Source of the DNA: DATCSE01 sp036568605
GTDB taxonomy: Bacteria > Pseudomonadota > Gammaproteobacteria > Burkholderiales > Burkholderiaceae_C
NCBI GenBank assembly: GCA_036568605.1
Contig: DATCSE010000497.1
Coordinates: 1 to 12,566 of the forward strand
Length of the DNA: 12,566 nt
Direction of reading: 5' to 3'
Position 1 is the first letter of the stretch; every line of letters begins with the position of its first letter. The position numbers and the translations under genes are program-made. The notes beneath the pieces were generated by a model, which saw only the letters and a list, made by a program, of their open reading frames with translations, was not told the origin of the DNA and searched no databases. This document shows, one piece after another, positions 1 to 6,842 of the stretch.

Positions 1-82
1 GCGTGGAGGTCCTCGTCATCGTGGGGTCGTACCAGGCGCGATTGTCGTCGTCGCCTGCGATCGTGCGCGAGCCCCATCGCCG

Positions 83-112
83 CCACCCGCGGCGCCTGCT
101 CGCCGCGGGTGG
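83..112 (-). terminator. Hairpin just past the SDR stop codon, possible terminator
   Basis: A perfect 12-bp stem (83-94 with 101-112) with a 6-nt loop begins 13 bases beyond the SDR stop codon at 126. It is very GC-rich but has no T-run on the minus strand, so it is a candidate 3' end structure rather than a textbook intrinsic terminator. In bases 1-125 I can support no gene on either strand. Confidence 0.45.
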
Positions 113-125
113 CCCGGCCGGCGGC

Positions 126-878
126 TCAGAGCCCGCCGGAGGCTGCGATCCGCTCGCCGGTGACCCAGGCCGCGTCGTCGGACGCGAGGAACAGCGCGAC
201 CCGCGCGATGTCGTCGGGCTGGCCGAAGCGGCCCAGCGGGGTCTGCTCGATCATCTGCTTCTGGAAGTCGGTGCCGATGATGCCCATGCGGTGCACGCCT
301 TCGGTCTCGACGCCGCCCGGCGCGATCGCGTTGACGCGGATCTTGCGCGGGCCCAGCTCCTTCGCAAGCGCGCGCGTGATCGTGTCGACCGCGCCCTTGG
401 TCGCCGAGTAGACGACCGAGTTCGGCACCGGGTCGGTGCTGACGACGGAGCTGATGTTGATCACGCTGCCGCCTTCGGCGCGGAAGTGCTTCAGCGCCTC
501 CTGCGTCGCGAGCAGCAGGCCCAGCACGTTGATGTTGAACTCGCGATGGAACTCGTCTTCGGTCACGGCTTCCAGCGCGTCGAACTGGAACACGCCGGCG
601 TTGTTGACCAGCACGTCCAGCGCCCCGTAGGCCTCCTTCGCGGCGGCGAAGAGGCGGCGCACGTCGTCGGCCTTGGCGACGTCGCCGCGCACCGCGATCG
701 CCTTGCCGCCGGCCGCCGTGATTTCGGCGACCACGCGTTCCGCGCCGTCGCGGCCCGACGCGTAGTTGACGACCACCGCAGCGCCTTGCGCCGCATAGGC
801 CTTCGCGATGCCCGCGCCTATGCCCTTGGAAGCGCCGGTGACGATGGCCACCTTGCCTGTCAGTCTGTTGTTGCTCAT
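126..878 (-). CDS. Short-chain dehydrogenase/reductase (SDR), classical FabG-like
   Basis: A 250-residue classical SDR, a cytoplasmic NAD(P)-dependent oxidoreductase with a Rossmann fold. Visible motifs are the cofactor-binding TGASKGIG (residues 14-21), NNAG (92-95), the active-site Asn in NINV (about 117), Ser144, Tyr157 and Lys161 (YSATK), and PGG (187-189) after the catalytic region. The length is typical for the family. The ATG at 878 is chosen because the conserved N-terminus (LTGKVAIVTGASKGIG) starts here and GGAG lies about 8 nt upstream; the frame stays open to 932 but that extension looks non-coding. The substrate cannot be read from sequence; 3-oxoacyl-ACP reductase or sugar dehydrogenase labels would be guesses. 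An ArsR-type regulator lies upstream on the same strand, with TTCGA-type inverted repeats between the two genes, so regulation by that protein is likely. Confidence 0.93.
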   Translation of the reverse strand: MSNNRLTGKVAIVTGASKGIGAGIAKAYAAQGAAVVVNYASGRDGAERVVAEITAAGGKAIAVRGDVAKADDVRRLFAAAKEAYGALDVLVNNAGVFQFDALEAVTEDEFHREFNINVLGLLLATQEALKHFRAEGGSVINISSVVSTDPVPNSVVYSATKGAVDTITRALAKELGPRKIRVNAIAPGGVETEGVHRMGIIGTDFQKQMIEQTPLGRFGQPDDIARVALFLASDDAAWVTGERIAASGGL

Positions 879-905
879 TCGATGCTCCGAGATGCGTGTG
901 CCCGT

Positions 906-941
906 GTGTCGAACCATTCGACACTTAGACAAGTATCGAAT
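906..941. promoter_or_regulatory. Nested inverted repeats upstream of the SDR, candidate ArsR-type operator
   Basis: Two overlapping dyads lie 28-63 bases upstream of the SDR start. The first is GTGTCGAA (906-913), a 3-bp spacer, then TTCGACAC (917-924), a perfect 8-bp match. The second is ATTCGACACT (916-925), a 6-bp spacer, then AGTATCGAAT (932-941), with 9 of 10 positions paired. Repeated TTCGA half-sites of this kind suit a dimeric winged-helix repressor; the ArsR-type gene next door is the obvious candidate. A closely related sequence precedes the aldo/keto reductase at 7935-7953. Binding is inferred. Confidence 0.6.
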
Positions 942-1014
942 GATTGCGAACCCTTAGAGCCGGGCGCCGCAAATGCCCCTGATCGGAGTCCCGTCTTCGG
1001 TTGCCTTCGACCCT

Positions 1015-1362
1015 TCAGATCTGCGCGAGGCGGGCCAGGTACGCGCGCAACGCGTCGCGGCGCAGCACCAGGTTCATGAACTTGCCCTCGCGCACGATCT
1101 CCACCAGGCCGGCGGTCTCGAGCTCCTTGATGTGATGCGAGAGGGTGGCCGCGCTGATGTCGTGTGCCGCGAGCAGCGCGCCGCAAGCCAGCGGCTCGCC
1201 GGCCGCGCCGATCTGGCGCAGCATCTCGCAGCGCCGCGGCTCTGCCAGCGCACGCGCGATGCGTGCGAACTGGCGTTCGCTGAGCCCGGCGCGCTCCTTG
1301 GCAGGCGCCCTGGCGGGAGCCTTTGCCGGAGTCTTGCGCGCGGTCTTTCGGGTGGCAACCAT
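1015..1362 (-). CDS. ArsR-family winged-helix transcriptional regulator with Lys/Ala/Pro-rich N-terminal tail
   Basis: A 115-residue DNA-binding regulator. Residues 28-115 form an ArsR/SmtB-type winged helix: helix 1 with ARALAEPRRCEMLRQI (37-51), the helix-turn-helix around HDISAATLSHHIKELETAGL (67-86), and the wing VEIVREGKFMNLVL (87-100). The metal-binding ELCVCDL signature of arsenic and zinc sensors is absent; the corresponding segment reads PLACGALLAA with one Cys, so it is probably not a classical thiol metal sensor. Residues 1-25 are a basic tail rich in Lys, Arg, Ala and Pro, resembling the histone-H1-like tails of some bacterial proteins, which could add non-specific DNA affinity. 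It starts at the ATG at 1362 and ends 136 bases before the SDR, which it probably regulates through the dyads between them. Its effector is unknown. Confidence 0.88.
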   Translation of the reverse strand: MVATRKTARKTPAKAPARAPAKERAGLSERQFARIARALAEPRRCEMLRQIGAAGEPLACGALLAAHDISAATLSHHIKELETAGLVEIVREGKFMNLVLRRDALRAYLARLAQI

Positions 1363-1569
1363 CGAGCGACAACCTTACCCGATCGCCGCCAACCTTGTCG
1401 CAATCACGGAACGCGTTGTTCCTGTTCGTGGGGGAGGCTGCAAACACGGCCCGCCCGATTCGCACGGAGCGCGTGATTGCGCAGGCCGCTCTTCCTAAGC
1501 TCCCGCATGTCCTCGCTCTCGTGGGCTACGGGACAGCGACATGTCCGAATCACCAAACAAAGGAAGAGC

Positions 1570-2601
1570 ATGAAGAAATTCGCAACCCTGGCAGTGCTCG
1601 CTGCCGCTTCTGCCGGAGCGTACGCCCAGTCGTCGGTCACGCTGTTCGGTATCGTCGACGAAGCCGCTCGCTACGTGAAGAACGGTGACCTGAAGGTCAA
1701 GTCGCTCGCCAGCGGTGGTATCAACACCAGCCGCCTCGGCGTGCGCGGCGTCGAAGACCTCGGCGACGGCCTGAAGGCTGGCTTCTGGCTCGAAACCGGC
1801 CTGAACCCGGACAACGGCACGTCATCGGATACGACCCGCTTCTGGAACCGCCGCTCGACCGTCAGCCTGATCGGCAACTTCGGTGAAGTGCGCCTGGGCC
1901 GCGACTTCACGCCGACCTACCTCGGCTACAGCGACTACGATGCGTTCGGCGACAACGGCGTGGCCGCGTCGGGCAAGTTCGACTCGTCGCTGGGCACCGC
2001 ACGCGACACCGGCACCCGCGCCGACAACCAGATCACGTACCTGACCCCGGGCAACCTCGGCGGCTTCTACGGCCGCGCGTCGGTCGCCGCCGGCGAAGGC
2101 ACGGCAGGCAAGAAGTACTACGGTGCTCGCGCCGGTTGGGCCGCTGGCCCGATCGACGTGTCCGCTGCGTACGGCCAGACCACGGTCGTCGAAGTGGCCG
2201 GCGAGGACAAGTTCAAGACCTTCGACGTGGGCGGCTCGTACGACTTCGGCGTGGCCAAGGCGACCGCGTACTTCACGCAGAACAAGTTCGGCGACCAGAA
2301 GCTGCAGGTCTACAGCATCGGCGCGATCGTGCCGGTGGGCGGCGTGGGCCAGATCAAGGCCGCGTACACGCACGCCAACTCGAAGGGCACGACGGCGACC
2401 GGCGTGGACGTCAACGGCAACGACGCGAACCAGTTCGCGCTGGGCTACATCTACAACTTCTCGAAGCGCACCGCGGTCTACACCACGGCTGCGTACGTGA
2501 AGAACAAGGGCGCCGCGACCTTCGCCGTCGCGTCGAACCCCGTGTTGGCCGCCGGCGAGAAGTCGACCGGCTTCGAACTGGGCATCCGCCACGCGTTCTG
2601 A
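1570..2601 (+). CDS. Gram-negative general porin (Burkholderiales OmpC/porin_4 type)
   Basis: A 343-residue outer-membrane beta-barrel porin, expected to form trimeric channels for small hydrophilic solutes. Residues 1-19 are a signal peptide (Lys-Lys, a hydrophobic core rich in Ala and Leu, AYA cleavage site), and the mature protein starts QSSVTLFGIVDE, as is typical of Burkholderiales porins. The segment RFWNRRSTVSLIGNFGEVRLGRDFTPTY is the conserved strand region leading into the constriction loop, followed by the SDYDAFGDNG loop. The C-terminus is GIRHAF, with the terminal Phe recognised by the barrel-assembly machinery. The ATG at 1570 has AAGGA 6-7 nt upstream; the frame is open to 1477 but that part is not family-like. 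It is transcribed alone: the ArsR gene diverges from it and a strong terminator follows. No specific substrate can be assigned. Confidence 0.95.
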   Translation: MKKFATLAVLAAASAGAYAQSSVTLFGIVDEAARYVKNGDLKVKSLASGGINTSRLGVRGVEDLGDGLKAGFWLETGLNPDNGTSSDTTRFWNRRSTVSLIGNFGEVRLGRDFTPTYLGYSDYDAFGDNGVAASGKFDSSLGTARDTGTRADNQITYLTPGNLGGFYGRASVAAGEGTAGKKYYGARAGWAAGPIDVSAAYGQTTVVEVAGEDKFKTFDVGGSYDFGVAKATAYFTQNKFGDQKLQVYSIGAIVPVGGVGQIKAAYTHANSKGTTATGVDVNGNDANQFALGYIYNFSKRTAVYTTAAYVKNKGAATFAVASNPVLAAGEKSTGFELGIRHAF

Positions 2602-2640
2602 TGAGGCAAGCGTGACCCGCTGCGGCGGGGCACTCGACGC

Positions 2641-2673
2641 AAAGGCCGCGCCCCACAAGGGCGCGGCCTTTTT
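2641..2673 (+). terminator. Strong intrinsic terminator of the porin gene
   Basis: A perfect 13-bp GC-rich stem (2641-2653 with 2659-2671) with the loop CACAA is followed by a run of Ts ending at 2673. It lies 39 bases past the porin stop codon. The A-rich left arm means it could also act in the opposite direction, but no gene arrives from that side. Confidence 0.92.
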
Positions 2674-2710
2674 ATCGTGTCGTCGTCGCATCGAGACTTC
2701 GCTAGCGACC

Positions 2711-2726
2711 ATTACAAAAATGTAAT
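2711..2726. promoter_or_regulatory. Palindrome ATTACA-N4-TGTAAT, candidate response-regulator box
   Basis: A perfect 6-bp dyad (2711-2716 and 2721-2726) with an AAAA spacer, AT-rich in a very GC-rich setting, lies between the porin terminator and the Sel1-repeat gene. TTACA/TGTAA-type dyads resemble operators described for CopR/CusR-like heavy-metal response regulators. A regulator of that class is encoded 1.8 kb downstream, apparently in the same transcription unit, so autoregulation is an attractive inference. No clear -35/-10 pair could be fixed. Confidence 0.5.
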
Positions 2727-2861
2727 TCGTCGGCAATCTTCGAGTCATCGCCGGATTTCTATCGTGGCGCCAACACCAACCCACGACCCCTGTGCGAGCG
2801 CGGCTGCCTGTTTTTCGATGCAGCGTGCTGCGCGCACAACAGATCCGACGGAATCGACACC

Positions 2862-4412
2862 ATGCGCCGACAAGACATTCAGCTTCTCGCCCTCGCACGT
2901 CAAGGCGATGTGGCCGCTCGCTGCGAAGCGGGCCGTCGCTACCTGCGCGGTGTCGATGGATTCCCGCAGCACATCGGCACCGGTCTCGAGTACCTGACGC
3001 ACCCGAACCTGAAAGGCTCGGTGCAGGCCGCGCGCATCATCGCCGAGAACCTTGCGCTCGAGGACATCCTGCAGGTGCAGCAGGAGGCCGCGCTGCAGCA
3101 AGCCGCGCAATCGGGCAGCGCCGCGGCGCAGGCCAAGCTCGGCGCATGGCTGAGCGTGCGGCATGGGCGCTTCGCCGAAGCGGCACGCTGGTTCGAATCA
3201 GCCGCCGCGGCGGGGCACGAGGCGGCGCAGCGGGCGCTCGCGTCGCTGCGGCAGCCCGATGAAGCGGCACGTCTGCCGGGGCTGCTGCGCGCGTTCGATG
3301 GCGACGATGGCGTCGACGGTTCGGTGGTCGCGATGGTCGCGGCACGCCAGGCACTGGCCGAGCGCGATCTCGCGCGTGTGAGCGCCGGGCTGCGTGCGGC
3401 GTTGGTGCTGGCGACGATGCCGATGAGCGAGCTCGCCGAGCTGATCGTCGCGGTCGTGCAGCTTGCCGAAGAGACCCGGCAGCCCTTGATCGGTCTCGAG
3501 CCGTCCGCGGTCGAAGCCGGGCTGGACCTGCGCGCCGCCCGCGGCGATCGCACGGCCGCGTATGCGCTCGGTCGCGCGCTGTGCGGCATCGCCTGCGGCG
3601 TGCTCGCGCCCGAAAGCCTCGCCGACGGCTTGAACATGCGCAAGGGCGTTGCGCTGCTGCTGCGTGCGGCCGATGGCGGCTGCGATGAAGCCTGGCTGCA
3701 TCTGTACCGCATGCATGGCGACCACCGACTGTCGGTCGCGAATCCGCAGATGGCGCGCTTCTGTCTCGAGAAGGCGGCGCTCGCCGGGCAGGTCGAGGCC
3801 CAGCGCAAGCTCGGCGCGCTGATCCTGCGCGCAGCGGATTCGCTGTCGGAATCGGAGCAGGCGATCCAGTGGCTGCACGCGGCCGCGCAGGCGGACGACG
3901 TGCACGCGCAGAGTCTGCTGCGCTCGCTGGTGCTGCCGCTCGACGGCAGCGATGCCGAGGCGCGTTCGGCCATCGAGCTGGTGCGCCAGGACGACCCGTG
4001 GCTCGCCGTGCGCATGCAGCTCGCCCGCGCGTTCGGCCTGACCAAGCTCGAGGCGTTGTGCGTCGATCCGGCCGAAGGGTTGCGCGACTGGGGCCTCGTG
4101 GTCGGCAAGAACCCGTTCATCTCGCAGATCCGGCTCTCGGCCGCGCGGGCGATCCCGGCGGTCACCGAGAGCGCTTTGGAAACCGCGCGCCGCGCCGCGG
4201 CCTTCTTCGGCCAGGGCAGCCGCGACGCGATGGCCTTCGAAGGCGATCTGCGCCGGCGTTCATTGCGTCAGCGCCGCGCGTTCGAGCGCCACGGCCTGGA
4301 TGAATCGATGTTCTTCGCCAACGCCACGTCGATGACGCTCGAGGCGTTGCGCCTCGGGCCGAAGTGGGCGTTCCGGGCGAAAGAGCCGCTGCAGCTCGCG
4401 CTGGCGGCCTGA
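2862..4412 (+). CDS. Sel1-like repeat protein of unknown function
   Basis: A 516-residue, mostly alpha-helical protein with no signal peptide or membrane segment, so probably cytoplasmic. Sel1/TPR-like repeats are visible at about 85-125 (AAAQAKLGAWLSVRHGRFAE and following), about 229-275, about 276-312 (CLEKAALAGQVEAQRKLG follows) and about 310-352. Such repeats serve as protein-interaction scaffolds. The C-terminal part (about 380-516) is not a repeat; it contains GLVVGKNPFISQIRLSAARAIPA and a basic stretch GDLRRRSLRQRRAFERHG, and I do not recognise it. The ATG at 2862 has only a weak GACGGA upstream. The gene is 140 bp ahead of the response regulator on the same strand and downstream of a candidate regulator box, suggesting co-transcription and a possible accessory role in that signalling system. 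The specific function is unknown. Confidence 0.85.
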   Translation: MRRQDIQLLALARQGDVAARCEAGRRYLRGVDGFPQHIGTGLEYLTHPNLKGSVQAARIIAENLALEDILQVQQEAALQQAAQSGSAAAQAKLGAWLSVRHGRFAEAARWFESAAAAGHEAAQRALASLRQPDEAARLPGLLRAFDGDDGVDGSVVAMVAARQALAERDLARVSAGLRAALVLATMPMSELAELIVAVVQLAEETRQPLIGLEPSAVEAGLDLRAARGDRTAAYALGRALCGIACGVLAPESLADGLNMRKGVALLLRAADGGCDEAWLHLYRMHGDHRLSVANPQMARFCLEKAALAGQVEAQRKLGALILRAADSLSESEQAIQWLHAAAQADDVHAQSLLRSLVLPLDGSDAEARSAIELVRQDDPWLAVRMQLARAFGLTKLEALCVDPAEGLRDWGLVVGKNPFISQIRLSAARAIPAVTESALETARRAAAFFGQGSRDAMAFEGDLRRRSLRQRRAFERHGLDESMFFANATSMTLEALRLGPKWAFRAKEPLQLALAA

Positions 4413-4552
4413 CGGCGATCGATCCGTGGCCGCCGGCGCAGCATCAGGGCGGTTTCGCAAATCCCAGCGCGTCCGGGGGATTACAGGCGATCAGGGATAC
4501 TACCGACCCGGATCTGTTCCATCGCCCAGCTCTTCGGCAGGGTGACGCCCCC

Positions 4553-5227
4553 ATGCGCATCCTGATCGTCGAAGACGAGCCCAAGACCGCTGCGTACGTG
4601 TCCAAGGGACTGAGCGAGCATGCGTTCGTGACCGATATCGCGAACGACGGCATCGAAGGCCTGCACCTGGCCACGTCGGGCAGCTACGACCTGGTGCTGC
4701 TGGATGTGATGCTGCCCGGCGCCGACGGCTGGACCGTGCTCGAAGGCATACGTCGGCAGCGCGAGACGCCGGTGCTGTTCCTCAGCGCGCGCGACGAGGT
4801 CGCGGATCGCGTCAAGGGTCTGGAGCTCGGCGCCGACGACTACCTCGTCAAGCCATTTGCATTCTCCGAACTGCTCGCACGCATCCGTACGCTGTTGCGG
4901 CGCGGCCCGGTGCATGCGGACCAGGTGTTCCGCCTGGCGGATCTCGAGGTCGACATTGTTCGCCGCCGCGTCACGCGCGCCGGCAAGCGCATCGAGCTGA
5001 CGGCGAAGGAGTACGCGCTGCTCGACTACTTCGTGCACCACGTCGGCGAAGTCGCGTCTCGCACGCTGATCGCCGAACACGTGTGGGACATGAACTTCGA
5101 CAGCGACACCAACGTCGTCGATGTCGCGGTGCGGCGGCTGCGCGCGAAGATCGACGAGCCGTTCCCGACCCGGTTGATCCACACCCTCCGTGGCGTCGGT
5201 TATGTCTTCGACGCCCGCGGCGACTGA
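4553..5227 (+). CDS. OmpR-family response regulator, heavy-metal (CusR/CopR/IrlR) type
   Basis: A 224-residue two-component response regulator. The receiver domain (1-115) has the acidic pair E7/D8 and D9-type pocket in VEDEP, phospho-acceptor Asp51 (LLDVMLPGADGW), Ser78 (FLSARDEVADRVKGL) and Lys100 (DDYLVKPFAF). The C-terminal winged helix (about 125-224) shows ELTAKEYALLDYFVHHVGEV, SRTLIAEHVWDMNFDSDTNV, and ends RLIHTLRGVGYVF, which is typical of the heavy-metal regulator subgroup. The ATG at 4553 is chosen because MRILIVEDEP is the canonical N-terminus; the upstream open frame to 4364 is in the tail of the Sel1 gene. It overlaps the kinase gene downstream, its obvious partner. No efflux pump or copper-resistance gene is in the window, so the signal (metal, envelope stress or other) is not known. 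Confidence 0.94.
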   Translation: MRILIVEDEPKTAAYVSKGLSEHAFVTDIANDGIEGLHLATSGSYDLVLLDVMLPGADGWTVLEGIRRQRETPVLFLSARDEVADRVKGLELGADDYLVKPFAFSELLARIRTLLRRGPVHADQVFRLADLEVDIVRRRVTRAGKRIELTAKEYALLDYFVHHVGEVASRTLIAEHVWDMNFDSDTNVVDVAVRRLRAKIDEPFPTRLIHTLRGVGYVFDARGD

Positions 5228-6794
5228 CGCTGCACTCGACGCTGTCGCTGCCGGTCCCTCCGAGGGTGCCGCCGGGCCGCCCCGCGCCTGGCCCAAGCTG
5301 CCGACGCTGCATGCGCTGAAGCGCTCGCTGACCGCGCAGATCAGCCTGTCGATCGCGATCTGCTCGATCCTGCTCGTGGCCGGCAGCGGCCTGCTGATCA
5401 ACAGCCTCGCGACGCGCGAGCTGCGTGAAGGCAATGAGCTGATCATGTTCGGCAACCTCGCGCTGCTGCGCGAGGACCTCGCCGCTGCCGGCTTCGACTT
5501 GAGCCGCGAGCCGGTGCGCCTGGTCAAGCGCATGGACCTGCAGCTCGGCCATCTGCACATGGCGATGCTCGACGAGCAGCGCCGCGTGATCGCGAAGTCC
5601 GATCGCTTCGAGGTGCCGCTCGCGGCGCTGCCGAAGAACGCGATCCCGGTCGACGAGTTCCCGCCCGGCATCGAACACGCCGACGTGCGGGCGCTCGGCA
5701 AGACGCTGGGCCCGCTGACCTCGGTCTGGAAGGCGCCCGACGGCCGCAGCTTCCGGCTGTTGCTCGCGACCATTCCGCTGCCCGAACCGGCCGCGCTCGC
5801 GCAGGGCACGAACGCGGTGCTGGTCGCGTTCAGCTACGAGACCTCGCAGACGCGCCAGCTGATCACGCGCGAGCTGCAGATCTTCTTCGTGACGCTGTTG
5901 ATCGGGTCGCTGTTCGCATCGCTGCTGGGCGTGTGGATGGCGCGGCGCATCGTCGCCGGGCCGAAGCGCCTGGCCGCGGCGGCCAACCGCATCAGCGCGC
6001 GGCCGATGAGCGAGCGCCTGTCGGTCGAGAGCACGCCCACCGAGCTGGTCGAGTCGACCCACGCGTTCAACCGCATGCTCGATCGCCAGGAGGCCGCGTT
6101 CAAGCGCCTGTCGGAGTTCTCGTCGGACCTCGCGCACGATCTGCGCACGCCGATCAACAACCTGCTCGGCGAAGCCCAGGTCGCGCTGGCGCGCCCGCGC
6201 AGCGCGGCCGAGTACCGCGCGGTGCTGGAGTCGGCGGTGGAGGACTACGAGCGGATCTCTCGGCTGATCGAGAACATGCTGTTCCTCGCGCGCGCCGACG
6301 ATCCGCGCTCCGCGACCAACCGGCGCTGGATCGCGCTGCGTCCGCTGCTCGAGCGCGGCCGCGGCTACTTCGAGATGCTGGCCGAGGAGCGCGGCGTCGC
6401 GCTCGAGATCGACATGCACGGCGCGGCGACGGCGCGTCAGCAGATCTGGGCCGACGAGATGATGTTCATGCGCGCGCTCGGCAACCTGGTCTCGAACGCG
6501 CTGCGTTATGCACCGCGCCACAGCGCGGTCGTCGTCGCGACCACGGTGCACGACGGTGGCGGCTGCACGCTCGAGGTCTCGAACGACGGCCCGCCGATCG
6601 CACCCGAGCACCAGGCGCTGATCTTCGAGCGCAGCTTCCGCGTCGACGAGGCGCGCGCCGATTCGGCGACGAACTCGGGGCTCGGGCTCGCGATCGTCAA
6701 GTCGATCATGGAGCTGCACGGCGGCACCGCCAGCGTGATCAGCGGCGCCGGCCGGCGCACGATGTTCCGGCTCTGGTTCCCGGGCTCGCCGTAG
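5202..6794 (+). CDS. Membrane sensor histidine kinase, heavy-metal-sensor type
   Basis: A 530-residue inner-membrane kinase and partner of the regulator just upstream. Order, numbered from the ATG at 5202: Ala/Pro-rich cytoplasmic N-terminus (1-42), membrane segment 1 (about 46-68), periplasmic sensor region (about 70-222), membrane segment 2 (about 226-248), HAMP (about 249-300), dimerisation/phosphoacceptor domain with His312 in SSDLAHDLRTPINNLLGEAQ, and the ATPase domain with N-box NLVSNALRYA (about 429-438), G1 NDGPP (461-465), F-box IFERSFR and G2 GLGLAIV (493-499). All catalytic elements are intact. The start is uncertain: ATG 5202 gives a 26-bp overlap with the regulator, and GTG 5190 would add four residues; neither has a clear ribosome site, so translational coupling is likely. 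The sensed ligand cannot be assigned. Confidence 0.93.
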   Translation: MSSTPAATDAALDAVAAGPSEGAAGPPRAWPKLPTLHALKRSLTAQISLSIAICSILLVAGSGLLINSLATRELREGNELIMFGNLALLREDLAAAGFDLSREPVRLVKRMDLQLGHLHMAMLDEQRRVIAKSDRFEVPLAALPKNAIPVDEFPPGIEHADVRALGKTLGPLTSVWKAPDGRSFRLLLATIPLPEPAALAQGTNAVLVAFSYETSQTRQLITRELQIFFVTLLIGSLFASLLGVWMARRIVAGPKRLAAAANRISARPMSERLSVESTPTELVESTHAFNRMLDRQEAAFKRLSEFSSDLAHDLRTPINNLLGEAQVALARPRSAAEYRAVLESAVEDYERISRLIENMLFLARADDPRSATNRRWIALRPLLERGRGYFEMLAEERGVALEIDMHGAATARQQIWADEMMFMRALGNLVSNALRYAPRHSAVVVATTVHDGGGCTLEVSNDGPPIAPEHQALIFERSFRVDEARADSATNSGLGLAIVKSIMELHGGTASVISGAGRRTMFRLWFPGSP

Positions 6795-6813
6795 TTTCTC
6801 GGGACCGGGATCG

Positions 6814-6838
6814 GGGCCGCGCATCGCTTGCGCGGCCC
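6814..6838. terminator. Hairpin between convergent kinase and AKR genes
   Basis: A perfect 9-bp GC stem (6814-6822 with 6830-6838) with a 7-nt loop lies in the 48-bp gap between the two convergent stop codons. There is no T-run on either side, so its role as a bidirectional terminator is suggested only by position. Confidence 0.4.
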
Positions 6839-6842
6839 GGCT

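Noticed and set aside
1..125. Possible gene end or start at the left edge
   Set aside because: Open frames exist on both strands but none shows a start with a ribosome site or a recognisable protein sequence in so short a stretch.
1408..1422. Short dyad GGAAC-N5-GTTCC between the ArsR and porin genes
   Set aside because: Arms of only 5 bp, over 140 bases from the porin start, and not repeated near other genes; too weak to call a site.
2939..4165. Minus-strand open frame of 408 codons opposite the Sel1 protein
   Set aside because: Ser/Ala/Arg-rich shadow with no motifs; the plus-strand frame shows coherent Sel1 repeats and codon usage.
4413..4552. Separate promoter for the response regulator
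   Set aside because: The gap contains an ATTACAGG-like half-site at 4480 but no dyad partner and no convincing -35/-10 pair.
4971..6824. Minus-strand open frame of 617 codons opposite the sensor kinase
   Set aside because: Shadow frame; Arg-, Ala- and Asp-rich, no recognisable domains, and the plus strand encodes an intact kinase.
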